A DNA stretch of 64,000 nucleotides from Paramylibacter ulvae (GTDB taxonomy: Bacteria; Pseudomonadota; Alphaproteobacteria; Rhodobacterales; Rhodobacteraceae), in the NCBI RefSeq assembly GCF_014652655.1, contig NZ_BMZF01000002.1:248001-312000 (forward strand). The letters are read 5' to 3'. Shown piece by piece: positions 35,399-45,198 of the stretch; within the stretch, counting starts at the first letter, position 1; every line of letters starts with the position of its first letter. The notes under the pieces were generated by a model. The model worked only from the letters and a program-made list of their open reading frames with translations. It was not told the origin of the DNA and ran no database searches. Made by a program: the position numbers and the translations under genes.

Positions 35399-36325
35399 GT
35401 GCGCATATTATTAACAGGTGGCAGTGGCATGTTGGGCCAAAGTTTGCGTGACATTGCCGCGCGTGAATTTCCAGACCACGAAATTGTTGCGCCGACACGC
35501 TCACAATTAATGTTAACGGATCGTTCAGCGGTAGCGAATTTCATGGAAAACGGTGGGTTCGACGCGGTTATTCACGGCGCAGCCCGCGTTGGTGGTATTC
35601 AGGCAAATATTGCCCATCCCGTTGAATTTCTTGCGCAAAACTTGCAAATGAATGATGCCGTCATCATGGGCGCCTACGAGGCAAAAATCGAACGCCTGTT
35701 TTTTCTTGGGTCATCTTGTATGTATCCCAAGGATTACAAACAGCCACTCAAAGAAGATTATATTTTACAAGCGCCGCTTGAACCCACAAACGAAGGCTAC
35801 GCATTATCAAAAATCACGGGCGCGCGTTTGTGCGAATATATTTCAGTGCAACGCGGATATGCCTATAAAACACTGATCCCGTGCAACCTGTTTGGTGAAA
35901 ATGACCATTTTGGGTCAGACGCCAGCCATCTGATCGCCGCAATTGTTACAAAGATATCAGATGCGGTGAATAACGATAAGGATACGGTTGAAATATGGGG
36001 ATCAGGGAAGGCGCGGCGCGAATTTTTACTTGTTGATGATTTGGCGCGTTTCATTTTGCAAAATATTGACAAGGGGCATAATTTGCCCGCGTATTTGAAT
36101 ACTGGATATGGGCATGATCATTCAGTTTTTGAATATTATCAAATGATTGCAGGTCTTTTCTCATTCAAAGGTGAATTTACTTTTGATATCAGCAAGCCAG
36201 AGGGAATGATGGCAAAACTTATGGATAGCAGCATCGCGAAAGAACACGGATGGGGTCCCGTAACACCCATTAACCAAGCCTTAGAACAAATTGTTCACAA
36301 ATTTCAAATGCAGACACAGGACTGA
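35399..36325 (+). CDS. GDP-L-fucose synthase / GDP-L-colitose synthase-like epimerase-reductase
   Basis: A 308-residue short-chain dehydrogenase read from GTG with GGGGA before it. LLTGGSGMLGQSLRD is the NADP motif, FLGSSCMYP the Ser and Cys of the Fcl family, and GYALSKITGARLCEY holds YxxxK. PCNLFGENDHF and EIWGSGKARREFL are also typical. Fcl epimerises C3 and C5 and reduces C4 of GDP-4-keto-6-deoxymannose to GDP-fucose; ColC does the C5 and C4 steps on the 3-deoxy analogue to give GDP-colitose. Because a ColD-like gene follows after 3 bases, the second role is at least as likely. Both are possible with one enzyme. Confidence 0.85.
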   Translation: MRILLTGGSGMLGQSLRDIAAREFPDHEIVAPTRSQLMLTDRSAVANFMENGGFDAVIHGAARVGGIQANIAHPVEFLAQNLQMNDAVIMGAYEAKIERLFFLGSSCMYPKDYKQPLKEDYILQAPLEPTNEGYALSKITGARLCEYISVQRGYAYKTLIPCNLFGENDHFGSDASHLIAAIVTKISDAVNNDKDTVEIWGSGKARREFLLVDDLARFILQNIDKGHNLPAYLNTGYGHDHSVFEYYQMIAGLFSFKGEFTFDISKPEGMMAKLMDSSIAKEHGWGPVTPINQALEQIVHKFQMQTQD

Positions 36326-36328
36326 TCA

Positions 36329-37501
36329 ATGTTTTACCCGCTCGCAAATACCACTTGGGATGATGCCGAACATACCGCGTTACAAGATGTCATCGCATCT
36401 GATCGGTACACGATGGGCGCAAAGGTGCGCGAATTCGAGGAAAAATTCGCCGACAAATTTGGCAAGAAATACGCGATTATGACTTCTAGCGGATCAACGG
36501 CAAACTTGTTGGCGATTTCGTCGGCGTTTCATCATCCCGATTTGGGCTTGCGGCCAGGGGATGAGGTGTTGGTGCCTGCGGTCAGTTGGTCCACTACCTA
36601 TTTCCCGATTACGCAATCTGGTTTGATGTTGCGGTTTGTTGATATTGATCCTGAAACGCTGAACATTGATCTGAACAAGATCGAACAGGCAATTACCCCA
36701 CGAACCAAAGCTGTATTTGCCGTGAACCTGTTGGGAAACCCTGTTGAGGCGGACAAATTACGTACATTATGTAAGGCGCACAACTTATTGTTAATGGAAG
36801 ATAATTGTGAATCAATGGGGGCAAAATATGATGGTGAACAGGCGGGCGCATTTGGATTTTGCGGCACGTTTTCTACGTTTTTCTCGCATCATATTTGCAC
36901 GATGGAAGGTGGCGTTGTCATCACCGATGATCGCAAAATGTATGACACGATGTTGTCCATGCGTGCGCATGGTTGGGTACGTGATTTGCCATCTGATACG
37001 CATTTACCGATGGACCCTGATCCATTCGTGCGCCAGTTTCGATTTGTTCTGCCTGGGTACAATCTGCGACCCATTGAAATGGAGGGTGCGCTGGGCATCC
37101 CACAACTCGCGAAACTGGATGGTTTCGTAAGTGAACGGCGTAAAAACGGTAAACAATTCCAAGACTTATTCAGCGACCTTGATTTTGTTGATATCCAACA
37201 AGAGCGCGGCGAGAGCAGCTGGTTTGGCTTTGCTATGATTTTAAGGGGCAAAATGAAGGGTAAGCGTGGATTGTTGGTTGATGCTTTCAAAGACGCCGAA
37301 ATTGAATGTCGCCCGATTGTGACAGGCAATTTTTTGAAAAACCCTGTGATTGAAAAATTACCACATTCCGTCGGTAGCCCCATCACCGCCGCAGAAGATG
37401 TGGATGTTGACGGGTTGTTTGTTGGCAATCACCATCACCCCATCCCTGAACAATTGGCGCGGTTGCGCCAGGTTGTTCAGGATGTCGCGGACAAAGCATA
37501 G
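36329..37501 (+). CDS. colD: GDP-4-keto-6-deoxymannose 3-dehydratase (ColD-like)
   Basis: A 390-residue protein of the DegT/DnrJ/EryC1 aminotransferase fold. In aminotransferases of the family a lysine holds PLP; here the site reads FSTFFSHHICTMEGG with His187-His188, and the first aligns with the lysine. This Lys-to-His change marks the 3-dehydratases ColD and RfbH. RfbH also has a cysteine-rich iron-sulfur segment, which is missing here, while FVLPGYNLRPIEMEGALGI closely resembles ColD. The enzyme would remove the C3 hydroxyl of GDP-4-keto-6-deoxymannose. Its neighbours ManC and Gmd make that substrate and the upstream Fcl/ColC-like enzyme could finish GDP-colitose. Length and context agree. 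Confidence 0.82.
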   Translation: MFYPLANTTWDDAEHTALQDVIASDRYTMGAKVREFEEKFADKFGKKYAIMTSSGSTANLLAISSAFHHPDLGLRPGDEVLVPAVSWSTTYFPITQSGLMLRFVDIDPETLNIDLNKIEQAITPRTKAVFAVNLLGNPVEADKLRTLCKAHNLLLMEDNCESMGAKYDGEQAGAFGFCGTFSTFFSHHICTMEGGVVITDDRKMYDTMLSMRAHGWVRDLPSDTHLPMDPDPFVRQFRFVLPGYNLRPIEMEGALGIPQLAKLDGFVSERRKNGKQFQDLFSDLDFVDIQQERGESSWFGFAMILRGKMKGKRGLLVDAFKDAEIECRPIVTGNFLKNPVIEKLPHSVGSPITAAEDVDVDGLFVGNHHHPIPEQLARLRQVVQDVADKA

Positions 37502-37509
37502 GATGATAC

Positions 37510-38934
37510 ATGGCTCATAAACTCTATCCTGTAATTTTATGTGGCGGCTCTGGTACGCGGTTGTGGCCAATGTCGCGTAAATCTTATCCAAAACAATTCG
37601 TGTCGATGTTTGGCAAAGAAAGTTTGTTGCAATCAACGGTGCGCCGTTTTGCGGGCGCTGGGTTTGAACCACCCTTGATGTTATCAAACAATGCGTTTCG
37701 TTTTTTGGTGGGCGATCAATTGGCGCAACTGGACGCGGGCCCATCTAAAATTGTGATTGAACCATCAATGCGTAACACCGCACCCGCAATCGCGGCGGCG
37801 GCGGTGATTTTGGCAAAACAAGACCCAGATGCATTGATTCTTGTCGCGCCATCCGATCACGTAATCGAAGATGAAGCCGCATTTCAAACAGCCGTGAACG
37901 TTGCCGCCGATGCAGCGGCCAAGGGTGCGTTTGTGACATTTGGTATTCGCCCAACACGACCCGAAACGGGGTTTGGATATATTGAGTTGGACGCGGCACC
38001 TGATGGAAATGTGCCAACCGCATTACCATTTGAAAAATTCGTTGAAAAACCAGATGAAAAAGCGGCCGAAAAAATGGTGGCGTCTGGTCGATACCTCTGG
38101 AATTCAGGCATGTTCATGTTTTCTGCTAATGCAGTGTTGGCCGCATTCGAAAAACATGCCCCAGCAGTGTTAGATGTAGTAAAACTGGCGGTGAAAAACG
38201 GCGCGGAAGACCTCGATTTTTTCAGGATGTCGCCGGATTATGATAGGGCTGATAATATCAGCTTTGATTATGCGATCATGGAAAATGTATCGGGTGTAAC
38301 CGTTCCACTGGATTCAGGTTGGAATGATCTAGGAAGCTGGAAAACCGTTTGGCAAGAGGCTGACAAAGACGACGACGGTGTTGCTTTGGGCGATACGGCC
38401 ACTGCGATTGATTGTGAAAATACATTGCTGCAATCACGCGGTGATCAGGTGCAAATAGTGGGCATTGGTTTGAAAAACATCGTGGCCATCGCCATGCGCG
38501 ATGCGGTGTTGGTGGCCGATATGGATCAGGTACAGTCGGTGAAACAAGCCGTGGAACATTTGAAATCCATTAATGCGCCACAGGCCGAAGAATTTCCAAA
38601 ATGCCACCGTCCGTGGGGGTGGTACGAAACGCTTGCTCTTGGTGATCGGTTTCAGGTGAAAAACATCATGGTGAAGCCAGGTGCACAGCTAAGCCTTCAA
38701 TCACACGTGCATCGTTCGGAACATTGGGTTGTTGTGGCAGGAACGGCGAACGTTACGGTGGATGATCGCGTGGATTTGTTGACTGAAAATCAATCGGTAT
38801 ATATCCCCCTTGGTGCGGTGCATCGGCTTGAAAATCCAGGCAAAGTTGATTTGCACCTGATCGAGGTGCAAACAGGTAGCTATCTTGGCGAAGACGATAT
38901 CATTCGCTACGAAGACATTTATGCGCGGGTTTAA
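37510..38934 (+). CDS. manC: Mannose-1-phosphate guanylyltransferase / mannose-6-phosphate isomerase
   Basis: A 474-residue bifunctional enzyme. The N-terminal ~350 residues are the nucleotidyltransferase (ILCGGSGTRLWPMSRKSYPK, then APSDHVIED and FVEKPD). The C-terminal ~120 residues are a cupin isomerase domain (HRPWGWYETLALGDRFQVK, QSHVHRSEHWVVVAGTA, IPLGAVHRLENPG) with metal-binding His and Glu. It makes GDP-mannose, the entry compound of the operon, and possibly mannose-6-phosphate from fructose-6-phosphate. No manB (phosphomannomutase) is in the window. It begins 8 bases after the colD-like gene. Confidence 0.95.
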   Translation: MAHKLYPVILCGGSGTRLWPMSRKSYPKQFVSMFGKESLLQSTVRRFAGAGFEPPLMLSNNAFRFLVGDQLAQLDAGPSKIVIEPSMRNTAPAIAAAAVILAKQDPDALILVAPSDHVIEDEAAFQTAVNVAADAAAKGAFVTFGIRPTRPETGFGYIELDAAPDGNVPTALPFEKFVEKPDEKAAEKMVASGRYLWNSGMFMFSANAVLAAFEKHAPAVLDVVKLAVKNGAEDLDFFRMSPDYDRADNISFDYAIMENVSGVTVPLDSGWNDLGSWKTVWQEADKDDDGVALGDTATAIDCENTLLQSRGDQVQIVGIGLKNIVAIAMRDAVLVADMDQVQSVKQAVEHLKSINAPQAEEFPKCHRPWGWYETLALGDRFQVKNIMVKPGAQLSLQSHVHRSEHWVVVAGTANVTVDDRVDLLTENQSVYIPLGAVHRLENPGKVDLHLIEVQTGSYLGEDDIIRYEDIYARV

Positions 38935-38952
38935 CCGCCCAAAGGAGAAACA

Positions 38953-40023
38953 ATGACTAAAACCGCCCTTATCACCGGTGTAACAGGCCAAGACGGTGCG
39001 TATCTGTCCGAACTTTTGTTGGAAAAAGGTTACGAAGTTCATGGCGTTAAACGCCGTTCTTCGTCTTTTAACACGGGTCGTATTGACCATTTGCAAATCG
39101 ATAGCCACAAGAATTCGAATTTCAATCTACACTATTCCGATATGGTCGATAGCGCGTCGTTGATTTCACTGGTTCAGGATATCCAACCAGATGAAATTTA
39201 TAACCTTGCTGCGCAAAGCCACGTAAAGGTTTCGTTTGAAATGCCAGAATACACAGCAAACGCGGATGGCATTGGCACCTTGCGATTGCTAGAAGCAATT
39301 CGTTTGCTCAAACTGACAGAAAAAACCAAATTTTATCAGGCATCTACGTCAGAGCTTTATGGTAAAGTTCAAGAAATTCCACAAAGCGAAACAACCCCGT
39401 TTTATCCGCGATCACCCTATGCGGCGGCGAAATTATATGCCTATTGGATCACGGTGAATTACCGTGAGGGTTATAATATGTTCGCGACCAACGGGATTTT
39501 ATTCAACCACGAAAGCCCCATTCGTGGGGAGACATTTGTAACACGTAAGATCACTCGCGCAGTTGCAGCGATTGAATTGGGTCTGCAGGACAAATTGATG
39601 CTCGGCAATCTGTCCGCGCAACGCGATTGGGGCCATGCGCGCGATTATGTCGAGGGCATGTGGCGCATTTTGCAACACGATACGCCTGATGATTTCGTTT
39701 TGGCCACGGGTGAAATGCATTCGGTTCGCGAATTTTGCGAAATCGCATTTTCGCATGTCGGTATTGAAATTCGCTGGGAAGGCGAAGGCGAGGCTGAAAA
39801 AGGGTATGATGCCAAAACAAATAAATGTTTGATCGAGGTTGATCCTCGTTATTTCCGCCCAACAGAGGTGGAACAATTGTTGGGTGATCCGACCAAAGCC
39901 AAGGAAAAACTTGGCTGGACCCATTCAACACCGTTTCAAAAATTGGTCGAAGAGATGGTCACAGAGGACCGTCAGCTGTTGAAAACCGAACGTCTGGCAC
40001 GCCGCACATACGGTGCCACGTAA
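38953..40023 (+). CDS. gmd: GDP-mannose 4,6-dehydratase
   Basis: A 356-residue extended short-chain dehydrogenase after [28 protein letters not shown] is the NADP motif; [25 protein letters not shown] (Thr/Glu of the active site), [12 protein letters not shown] (YxxxK) and [16 protein letters not shown] are hallmarks of Gmd. It produces GDP-4-keto-6-deoxy-D-mannose, the common precursor of GDP-fucose, GDP-rhamnose, GDP-perosamine and GDP-colitose. Last gene of the operon; its stop is directly next to the stop of the convergent fucosyltransferase-like gene. Confidence 0.97.
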   Translation: MTKTALITGVTGQDGAYLSELLLEKGYEVHGVKRRSSSFNTGRIDHLQIDSHKNSNFNLHYSDMVDSASLISLVQDIQPDEIYNLAAQSHVKVSFEMPEYTANADGIGTLRLLEAIRLLKLTEKTKFYQASTSELYGKVQEIPQSETTPFYPRSPYAAAKLYAYWITVNYREGYNMFATNGILFNHESPIRGETFVTRKITRAVAAIELGLQDKLMLGNLSAQRDWGHARDYVEGMWRILQHDTPDDFVLATGEMHSVREFCEIAFSHVGIEIRWEGEGEAEKGYDAKTNKCLIEVDPRYFRPTEVEQLLGDPTKAKEKLGWTHSTPFQKLVEEMVTEDRQLLKTERLARRTYGAT

Positions 40024-42192
40024 TCAGGCCGATTTACGTTTGAAATCTGTGCTCAGCTTATCATAAATTTTTTGAAATGCTGGGCGCAACGTTCCGACTT
40101 CCTGTAATATGCTGAGAATCGCCAAAAGTTCGTTTTTTGACCCGCAGCGCTTTAAAATCGTGGCATAGGCATTCAATACACGCGCAGATCCTTGGCTGTT
40201 TTCCAACGCAATCAAGCCCAATTTCCGCGCTTGTTCACGGTGGTTTTTCTTACGTGAAAGCGCAAGCGCGGCTTTTAAAACTATTTCGGGATAATTATCG
40301 GCGCGTGCCACGATTGATCGATAGCTTTCGATCCCATCATCCACTTGTTTATTTTTTACCTGTGCTTCCGCGAGGTGAGCGGTGAAGAGTATCTGATTTG
40401 GTTCAAGTTCGGCAGCATGCTTTAGAGTACGGATACCTTTGCCGATTTGATCATCTGCAATCAAAGCATCACCAAGACGTTTTTGATAGAGCGCATTTTT
40501 GGGCATCGCATCGGTTGCTGCGCGATGTAATTTCAATGCGCGTTTCACATCACCCATTTCCAGCGCGTATAAACCCACCATGCTGTCAAATGCATGTTGT
40601 GGTGAACAGCGTTCACAGACAGATTTGATGCGCGAGAATAACATTTCTATGCGATCTTTGTGGTGGAATAATCGATGGCGGCGTTTTCCCAAAAACAGCG
40701 ACCAATCGCGGCTAATCATATCGATGGACACAAATGGTATTTCGATTGGTTTTTTGCCGATAATTCCCCCAACTTTGTTACCACCCGCCGCCGGCGAACC
40801 CGGAAGTGCAAACCGCGTGAGCGTTAGGTCGAATGGAAAGAAATTTTCTGGGGTCAATAACTTGTTCAACACCATTTGAAGCGTCGTTTTTTCGGCACCC
40901 TGAATGTTTGGGAATGACCAAAGCGAAAGGCAAAGCGATTGGATCGCGCCTGATTTATCGTTTTGCGCAAGATGTGCACGCACGCACATCAGGTTAATCG
41001 TGGCCATTGCGATATCAAATTGCAATTCTTGTTTTTGTGCCAATGCACGGATATCCAATGCGGCCTGCGCATCGTCATGCCCAAGATATAATTCGCATAA
41101 AATAACATAGATATAGGCGCGGTTCAGGCCCATATCCAAATATTTGCGGGTAATGGCGGCCCCTTGTTTCGATTGATTTTTCTTTAACCAATATTGCGAT
41201 GCAAATGGCAATGTTTGCCCAACATCGGCAAGCCCGAGAAAATGTTCGGGGCCACTGTCCAAATGAGACACCAGCAATGCCAGCGCGCTATCATGATCTT
41301 CAGGTGATAGGGTTTCCTGGACATCGGTAACTGTGCCATTGCCAAATAATGCTGCTGTTTCAGAAAAAGCACTGCCCGGTGGGCCGATAATTTCGTGACA
41401 CCGCGACATGGCATAAAGGCTCAAAAAATCAAATTGCGCATCGTTCAATATGTCAGTGTCGATCATATCATCAAGCGCAAGCACATGTGATGACATACTC
41501 TTTAGGCGATCAACTTCGCGTGGTTCATCGGAAAACACCAAAATCTTGCCGTCTGATTTTTCGCAGTGTCGTTGTAAATGAATATGGTAAAATTCGCGTG
41601 GCGTATATTTTTTTGGCCAAACCTTATTGGCGGCATTGCTGTTTGGGTCGATAATATCACCGCGACGAATGTGATATGCGATCGGCGGTGTGTCATCCAA
41701 TGCGATATTGATTTTGTCGATCATTGACGCGACGACGGGGTTGAATTCCAATCGATCAAACGCAGCAGCAACACCTTTTCGAACCTGTTTTTCATCTTCG
41801 TGGGGGAATGTCGCCACACTTGCAAATGCATGTGATAGTAACAGGTTTTTACCCTTGGCGATTTCTGACTTCAGCTTAGCCTCGTCCCAACCAGGATTGC
41901 GATAGGCAACCTCAAACATATCGGGTTGCAGGGATTCAAAACTGTCTTTTGCGACAAAATATTTGTCGATGAAATTTTGAGAAAAAATCTGACTTGGGTC
42001 TTTGATTTCGTCGCTCATCGTATCGGTAATCAGCCAATACAATTTGAAATCAATGTCGTAATCGGTGGCCACACGCAACGCGTTGAGGATCGCGATCATT
42101 CGCGACCCCATGCGATCAACGCGAAAGGCAAAAGCGGCGGATTTTGTTTTTGGCATCATTTCATCTTTGTTCTGAATACCTTGTGTAATCAT
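40024..42192 (-). CDS. Fucosyltransferase-like protein with TPR C-terminal region
   Basis: A ~722-residue protein with an uncertain start (TTG at 42204, ATG at 42192, or MMPKTKS at 42159). The N-terminal ~300 residues contain FAFRVDRMGSRMIAILNALR and PIAYHIRRGDIIDP; HxRRGD is the GDP-binding motif of the alpha-1,2/alpha-1,6/O-fucosyltransferase group. GPPGSAFSETAALFG near 285 resembles its second motif. The C-terminal half is helical and repeats of TPR type are visible (ALKLHRAATDAMPKNALYQKRLGDAL, then GIRTLKHAAELEPNQ). It lies convergent to the operon that makes a GDP-6-deoxysugar, so transfer of fucose or colitose is a reasonable guess. No signal peptide. Confidence 0.65.
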   Translation of the reverse strand: MITQGIQNKDEMMPKTKSAAFAFRVDRMGSRMIAILNALRVATDYDIDFKLYWLITDTMSDEIKDPSQIFSQNFIDKYFVAKDSFESLQPDMFEVAYRNPGWDEAKLKSEIAKGKNLLLSHAFASVATFPHEDEKQVRKGVAAAFDRLEFNPVVASMIDKINIALDDTPPIAYHIRRGDIIDPNSNAANKVWPKKYTPREFYHIHLQRHCEKSDGKILVFSDEPREVDRLKSMSSHVLALDDMIDTDILNDAQFDFLSLYAMSRCHEIIGPPGSAFSETAALFGNGTVTDVQETLSPEDHDSALALLVSHLDSGPEHFLGLADVGQTLPFASQYWLKKNQSKQGAAITRKYLDMGLNRAYIYVILCELYLGHDDAQAALDIRALAQKQELQFDIAMATINLMCVRAHLAQNDKSGAIQSLCLSLWSFPNIQGAEKTTLQMVLNKLLTPENFFPFDLTLTRFALPGSPAAGGNKVGGIIGKKPIEIPFVSIDMISRDWSLFLGKRRHRLFHHKDRIEMLFSRIKSVCERCSPQHAFDSMVGLYALEMGDVKRALKLHRAATDAMPKNALYQKRLGDALIADDQIGKGIRTLKHAAELEPNQILFTAHLAEAQVKNKQVDDGIESYRSIVARADNYPEIVLKAALALSRKKNHREQARKLGLIALENSQGSARVLNAYATILKRCGSKNELLAILSILQEVGTLRPAFQKIYDKLSTDFKRKSA

Positions 42193-42301
42193 TGAATGTG
42201 GCAATTACTAGAATTCACCTTCAGATTCGGCAAAAACTGTTCTGTTCATTCCATTTGAAATAGTTCAATATTTTGAAAAATCGAAAGAATGGGAAATTAT
42301 C

Positions 42302-43516
42302 ATGGCACAAAACACACCCGAATTGGCCCGCGCGAAACCACCCGCACTGATCTGGGAAGATGCGTTTTTGATCGAGGACCAATTGACAGAAGAAGAACGC
42401 ATGATCCGCGACGCCGCACGCGCATATTGCCAAGATAAACTGCAACCCCGTGTGACAGAAGCAAACCGAAACGAGGTGTTTCACCGTGAAATCATGACCG
42501 AAATGGGCGAACTTGGATTGCTTGGCTCTACCATCCCAGAAGAGTTCGGTGGAGTTGGTGCAAATTACGTGTCCTATGGTCTTGTCGCGCGCGAGGTAGA
42601 GCGGGTAGACAGCGGTTATCGATCCGCGATGTCGGTGCAAAGTTCGTTGGTGATGCATCCAATTTTTGCATATGGCACGGATGAGCAGCGTAAAAAATAT
42701 CTACCAAAATTGGCAAGTGGTGAATGGGTTGGCTGTTTTGGACTAACCGAACCGGATCATGGGTCTGATCCTGGTGGCATGTTGACTCGCGCCAAACAGG
42801 TTGATGGTGGGTATTCAATTTCGGGAGCGAAAAACTGGATCACCAATTCACCCATTGCGGATGTGTTTGTGGTTTGGGCAAAATCAGATGCGCATGATGG
42901 TGCGATCAAAGGTTTCGTTTTAGAAAAGGGAATGAAAGGTTTGAATGCCCCCAAGATTGAGGGCAAATTTTCATTGCGGGCATCGACAACCGGTATGATT
43001 CAAATGGACGAGGTATTCGTACCAGAGGAAAATTTGTTGCCCAATGTTGCTGGCTTGGCTGGTCCGTTTGGATGTTTGAATCGTGCGCGTTTTGGCATTG
43101 CGTGGGGTGCGATGGGGGCTGCTGAATTTTGCTGGCATGCGGCGCGTGATTACACGCTGGAGCGCAAACAATTCGGCAAACCATTAGCGCAAACGCAGCT
43201 TATTCAGAAAAAACTGGCGGACATGCAAACGGAAATCTCGCTTGGGCTTCAGGGGTGTTTACGGCTTGGCCGCTTGTTTGATGAACATCGCGCACCTGCC
43301 GAATTGATTAGCCTGATGAAACGCAACAACTGTGGCAAGGCATTGGATATCGCGCGTGTGGCGCGTGATATGCACGGCGGTAACGGCGTGTCCGATGAAT
43401 ATGGCGTGATCCGCCATGTGATGAACCTAGAGGCCGTCAATACATACGAGGGCACGCATGATGTTCACGCGTTGATCCTTGGCCGTGCGCAAACGGGATT
43501 ACAGGCGTTTAATTAG
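42302..43516 (+). CDS. gcdH: Glutaryl-CoA dehydrogenase
   Basis: A 404-residue FAD-dependent acyl-CoA dehydrogenase. [19 protein letters not shown] and the FAD-binding segment [19 protein letters not shown] are family signatures; [20 protein letters not shown] near the C-terminus holds the catalytic glutamate in the context typical of [27 protein letters not shown] is also characteristic. It oxidises and decarboxylates glutaryl-CoA to crotonyl-CoA in lysine and tryptophan degradation. GGGAAA precedes the ATG. No regulator or glutaryl-CoA transferase lies beside it; the convergent gene ends 1 base away. Confidence 0.93.
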   Translation: MAQNTPELARAKPPALIWEDAFLIEDQLTEEERMIRDAARAYCQDKLQPRVTEANRNEVFHREIMTEMGELGLLGSTIPEEFGGVGANYVSYGLVAREVERVDSGYRSAMSVQSSLVMHPIFAYGTDEQRKKYLPKLASGEWVGCFGLTEPDHGSDPGGMLTRAKQVDGGYSISGAKNWITNSPIADVFVVWAKSDAHDGAIKGFVLEKGMKGLNAPKIEGKFSLRASTTGMIQMDEVFVPEENLLPNVAGLAGPFGCLNRARFGIAWGAMGAAEFCWHAARDYTLERKQFGKPLAQTQLIQKKLADMQTEISLGLQGCLRLGRLFDEHRAPAELISLMKRNNCGKALDIARVARDMHGGNGVSDEYGVIRHVMNLEAVNTYEGTHDVHALILGRAQTGLQAFN

Positions 43517-43517
43517 A

Positions 43518-45125
43518 TTACTTCGCGGCGCGCAAAATCATTTGTGCGCCCTTTTCTGCGATCATGATGGTGGGTGAATTGGTGTTGCCTGAAATAATTT
43601 TGGGCATCACGGATGCATCAATCACCCGTAGACCATCAACGCCGCGCACCCGCAGTTCTGGATCAACAACAGATTGATCATCAATGCCCATTCGCGCAGT
43701 TCCCACGGGATGAAAAATGGTGGAACCAACCATCCCCGCCGCCGTATGGAGTTCAGTTTCGGAAACCCTGTCCGCACCCGGCAAAAATTCATCGGGTTCG
43801 TATTGGGACATTTTGGTTTGCGCCATGATATCACGCGCCTGTCGAATGGCATTTGCGGCAACACGTAAATCGGCAGGTTCGGACAGATAGTTTGGCGCGA
43901 TTTTGGGGTGCGCGCGTGCATCGGGTGATGTGATCGTCACCTGCCCGCGTGATTGCGGGCGCAAATTACATACGCTGATCGTGACTGCATCAAAATTATG
44001 TAAGTCTTCGCCAAATGCACCGAGTGATAGCGGTTGAATGTGATATTCTAAATCGGGCGTATCCATTTCAGGGGATGATTTGGTGAACGCACCCAGTTGG
44101 CTTGGTGACATCGACATCGGCCCGCTACGCTTTAATGCGTATTCAATGCCGATACGCGCCTTACCCATCAGCGAATTGGCCATGGTGTTTAGAGTCTTGG
44201 TATTCTTAACTTTCCAAACGCAACGCAATTGCAAATGGTCTTGTAGATTTTTACCCACATCTGGAATGTGGTGAACAACATCGATACCCAACGTTTGCAA
44301 ATCGTCGCCGTCGCCAATGCCAGACAGTTGCAAAATTTGTGGCGAACCGATTGCGCCAGCACTTAAAATGACCTCGGCCTTGGCGAAAAAATTTGTGCCA
44401 TCCAGCAGCTTCACGCCAATGGCGCGTTTTTTTTCAAAGATAATATTTTGCACTTGGCTCTTGGTGCGCACGGTTAGGTTTGGTCTGTTTTTCACAGGGC
44501 GTAAGAACCCCTTGGATGTGTTCCAACGCCAGCCAGATTTTTGATTCACTTTGAAATAACCAACACCAAAGTTATCGCCAGTGTTGAAATCATCGCTGAT
44601 CGGAACACCCGTTTGGACAAATGCATCTTGGATTGAATCCAACACATTCCAGCGAAGCCGTTGTTCTTCGACGCGCCATTCACCACCGGCGCCGTGGTGA
44701 TCCGTTTTGCCGGTGAACGAATCCTCTGATTTTTGAAACAACGGTAACACATCTTCCCAGCCCCAACCGGTGCAACCCATCTGTGCCCAGCCATCGTAAT
44801 CCGCAGCCTGACCACGGATATAGAGCATGCCATTGATTGATGATGAACCACCCAAAACGCGCCCGCGCGGGTACAAAAGGCTGCGATCATTTAGTCCCTT
44901 TTCGGGTTCGGTTTTAAATTGCCAATCGGTGCGCGGGTTGCCGATGCAGTACAGATATCCAACGGGGATATGGATCCAGTGGTAATTGTCTTTGCCGCCT
45001 GCCTCTAATAACAGCACGCGGTTTTTGGGGTTTTCAGACAGGCGATTGGCCAAAACACAGCCAGCAGAACCAGCGCCAACAATAATATAATCGTATTGAT
45101 TTTCGCCGCTGCTATCTTGTGTCAA
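43518..45125 (-). CDS. GMC-family FAD oxidoreductase, choline/alcohol dehydrogenase-like
   Basis: A 535-residue flavoprotein read from TTG; no ATG precedes the FAD motif. YDYIIVGAGSAGCVLANRLSE is the Rossmann motif, RGRVLGGSSSINGMLYIRG the GMC signature 1, and VILSAGAIGSPQILQLSGIG signature 2. FHPVGTARMGIDD and SGNTNSPTIMIAEKGA give the active His and Asn. It resembles BetA and alcohol dehydrogenases; no betB or betI is close, so a general alcohol substrate is as likely as choline. Preceded by a hairpin (45133-45153) that ends near its ribosome site GGGCGGG. Confidence 0.88.
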   Translation of the reverse strand: MTQDSSGENQYDYIIVGAGSAGCVLANRLSENPKNRVLLLEAGGKDNYHWIHIPVGYLYCIGNPRTDWQFKTEPEKGLNDRSLLYPRGRVLGGSSSINGMLYIRGQAADYDGWAQMGCTGWGWEDVLPLFQKSEDSFTGKTDHHGAGGEWRVEEQRLRWNVLDSIQDAFVQTGVPISDDFNTGDNFGVGYFKVNQKSGWRWNTSKGFLRPVKNRPNLTVRTKSQVQNIIFEKKRAIGVKLLDGTNFFAKAEVILSAGAIGSPQILQLSGIGDGDDLQTLGIDVVHHIPDVGKNLQDHLQLRCVWKVKNTKTLNTMANSLMGKARIGIEYALKRSGPMSMSPSQLGAFTKSSPEMDTPDLEYHIQPLSLGAFGEDLHNFDAVTISVCNLRPQSRGQVTITSPDARAHPKIAPNYLSEPADLRVAANAIRQARDIMAQTKMSQYEPDEFLPGADRVSETELHTAAGMVGSTIFHPVGTARMGIDDQSVVDPELRVRGVDGLRVIDASVMPKIISGNTNSPTIMIAEKGAQMILRAAK

Positions 45126-45132
45126 TGTACCC

Positions 45133-45153
45133 GCCCCATAAATTTTATGGGGC
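45133..45153. repeat. Perfect 21-bp inverted repeat between psuG and the GMC gene
   Basis: GCCCCATAAA and TTTATGGGGC with one base between them. As RNA it gives a seven-pair GC-rich stem with an AT loop. On the minus strand it lies 46 bases after the psuG stop and just before the Shine-Dalgarno of the GMC gene. No T-run follows on that strand, so it could be an operator or a leader structure rather than a terminator. Confidence 0.5.
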
Positions 45154-45198
45154 AGCTTTTCATGGTTTTAATAATCAAACAACTGTTTTTAGGCGGCG

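Noticed and set aside
36329-37501. Annotation of the DegT-fold protein as a plain sugar aminotransferase (ArnB or perosamine synthase)
   Set aside because: The PLP lysine is replaced by histidine, so transamination by the usual route is not possible.
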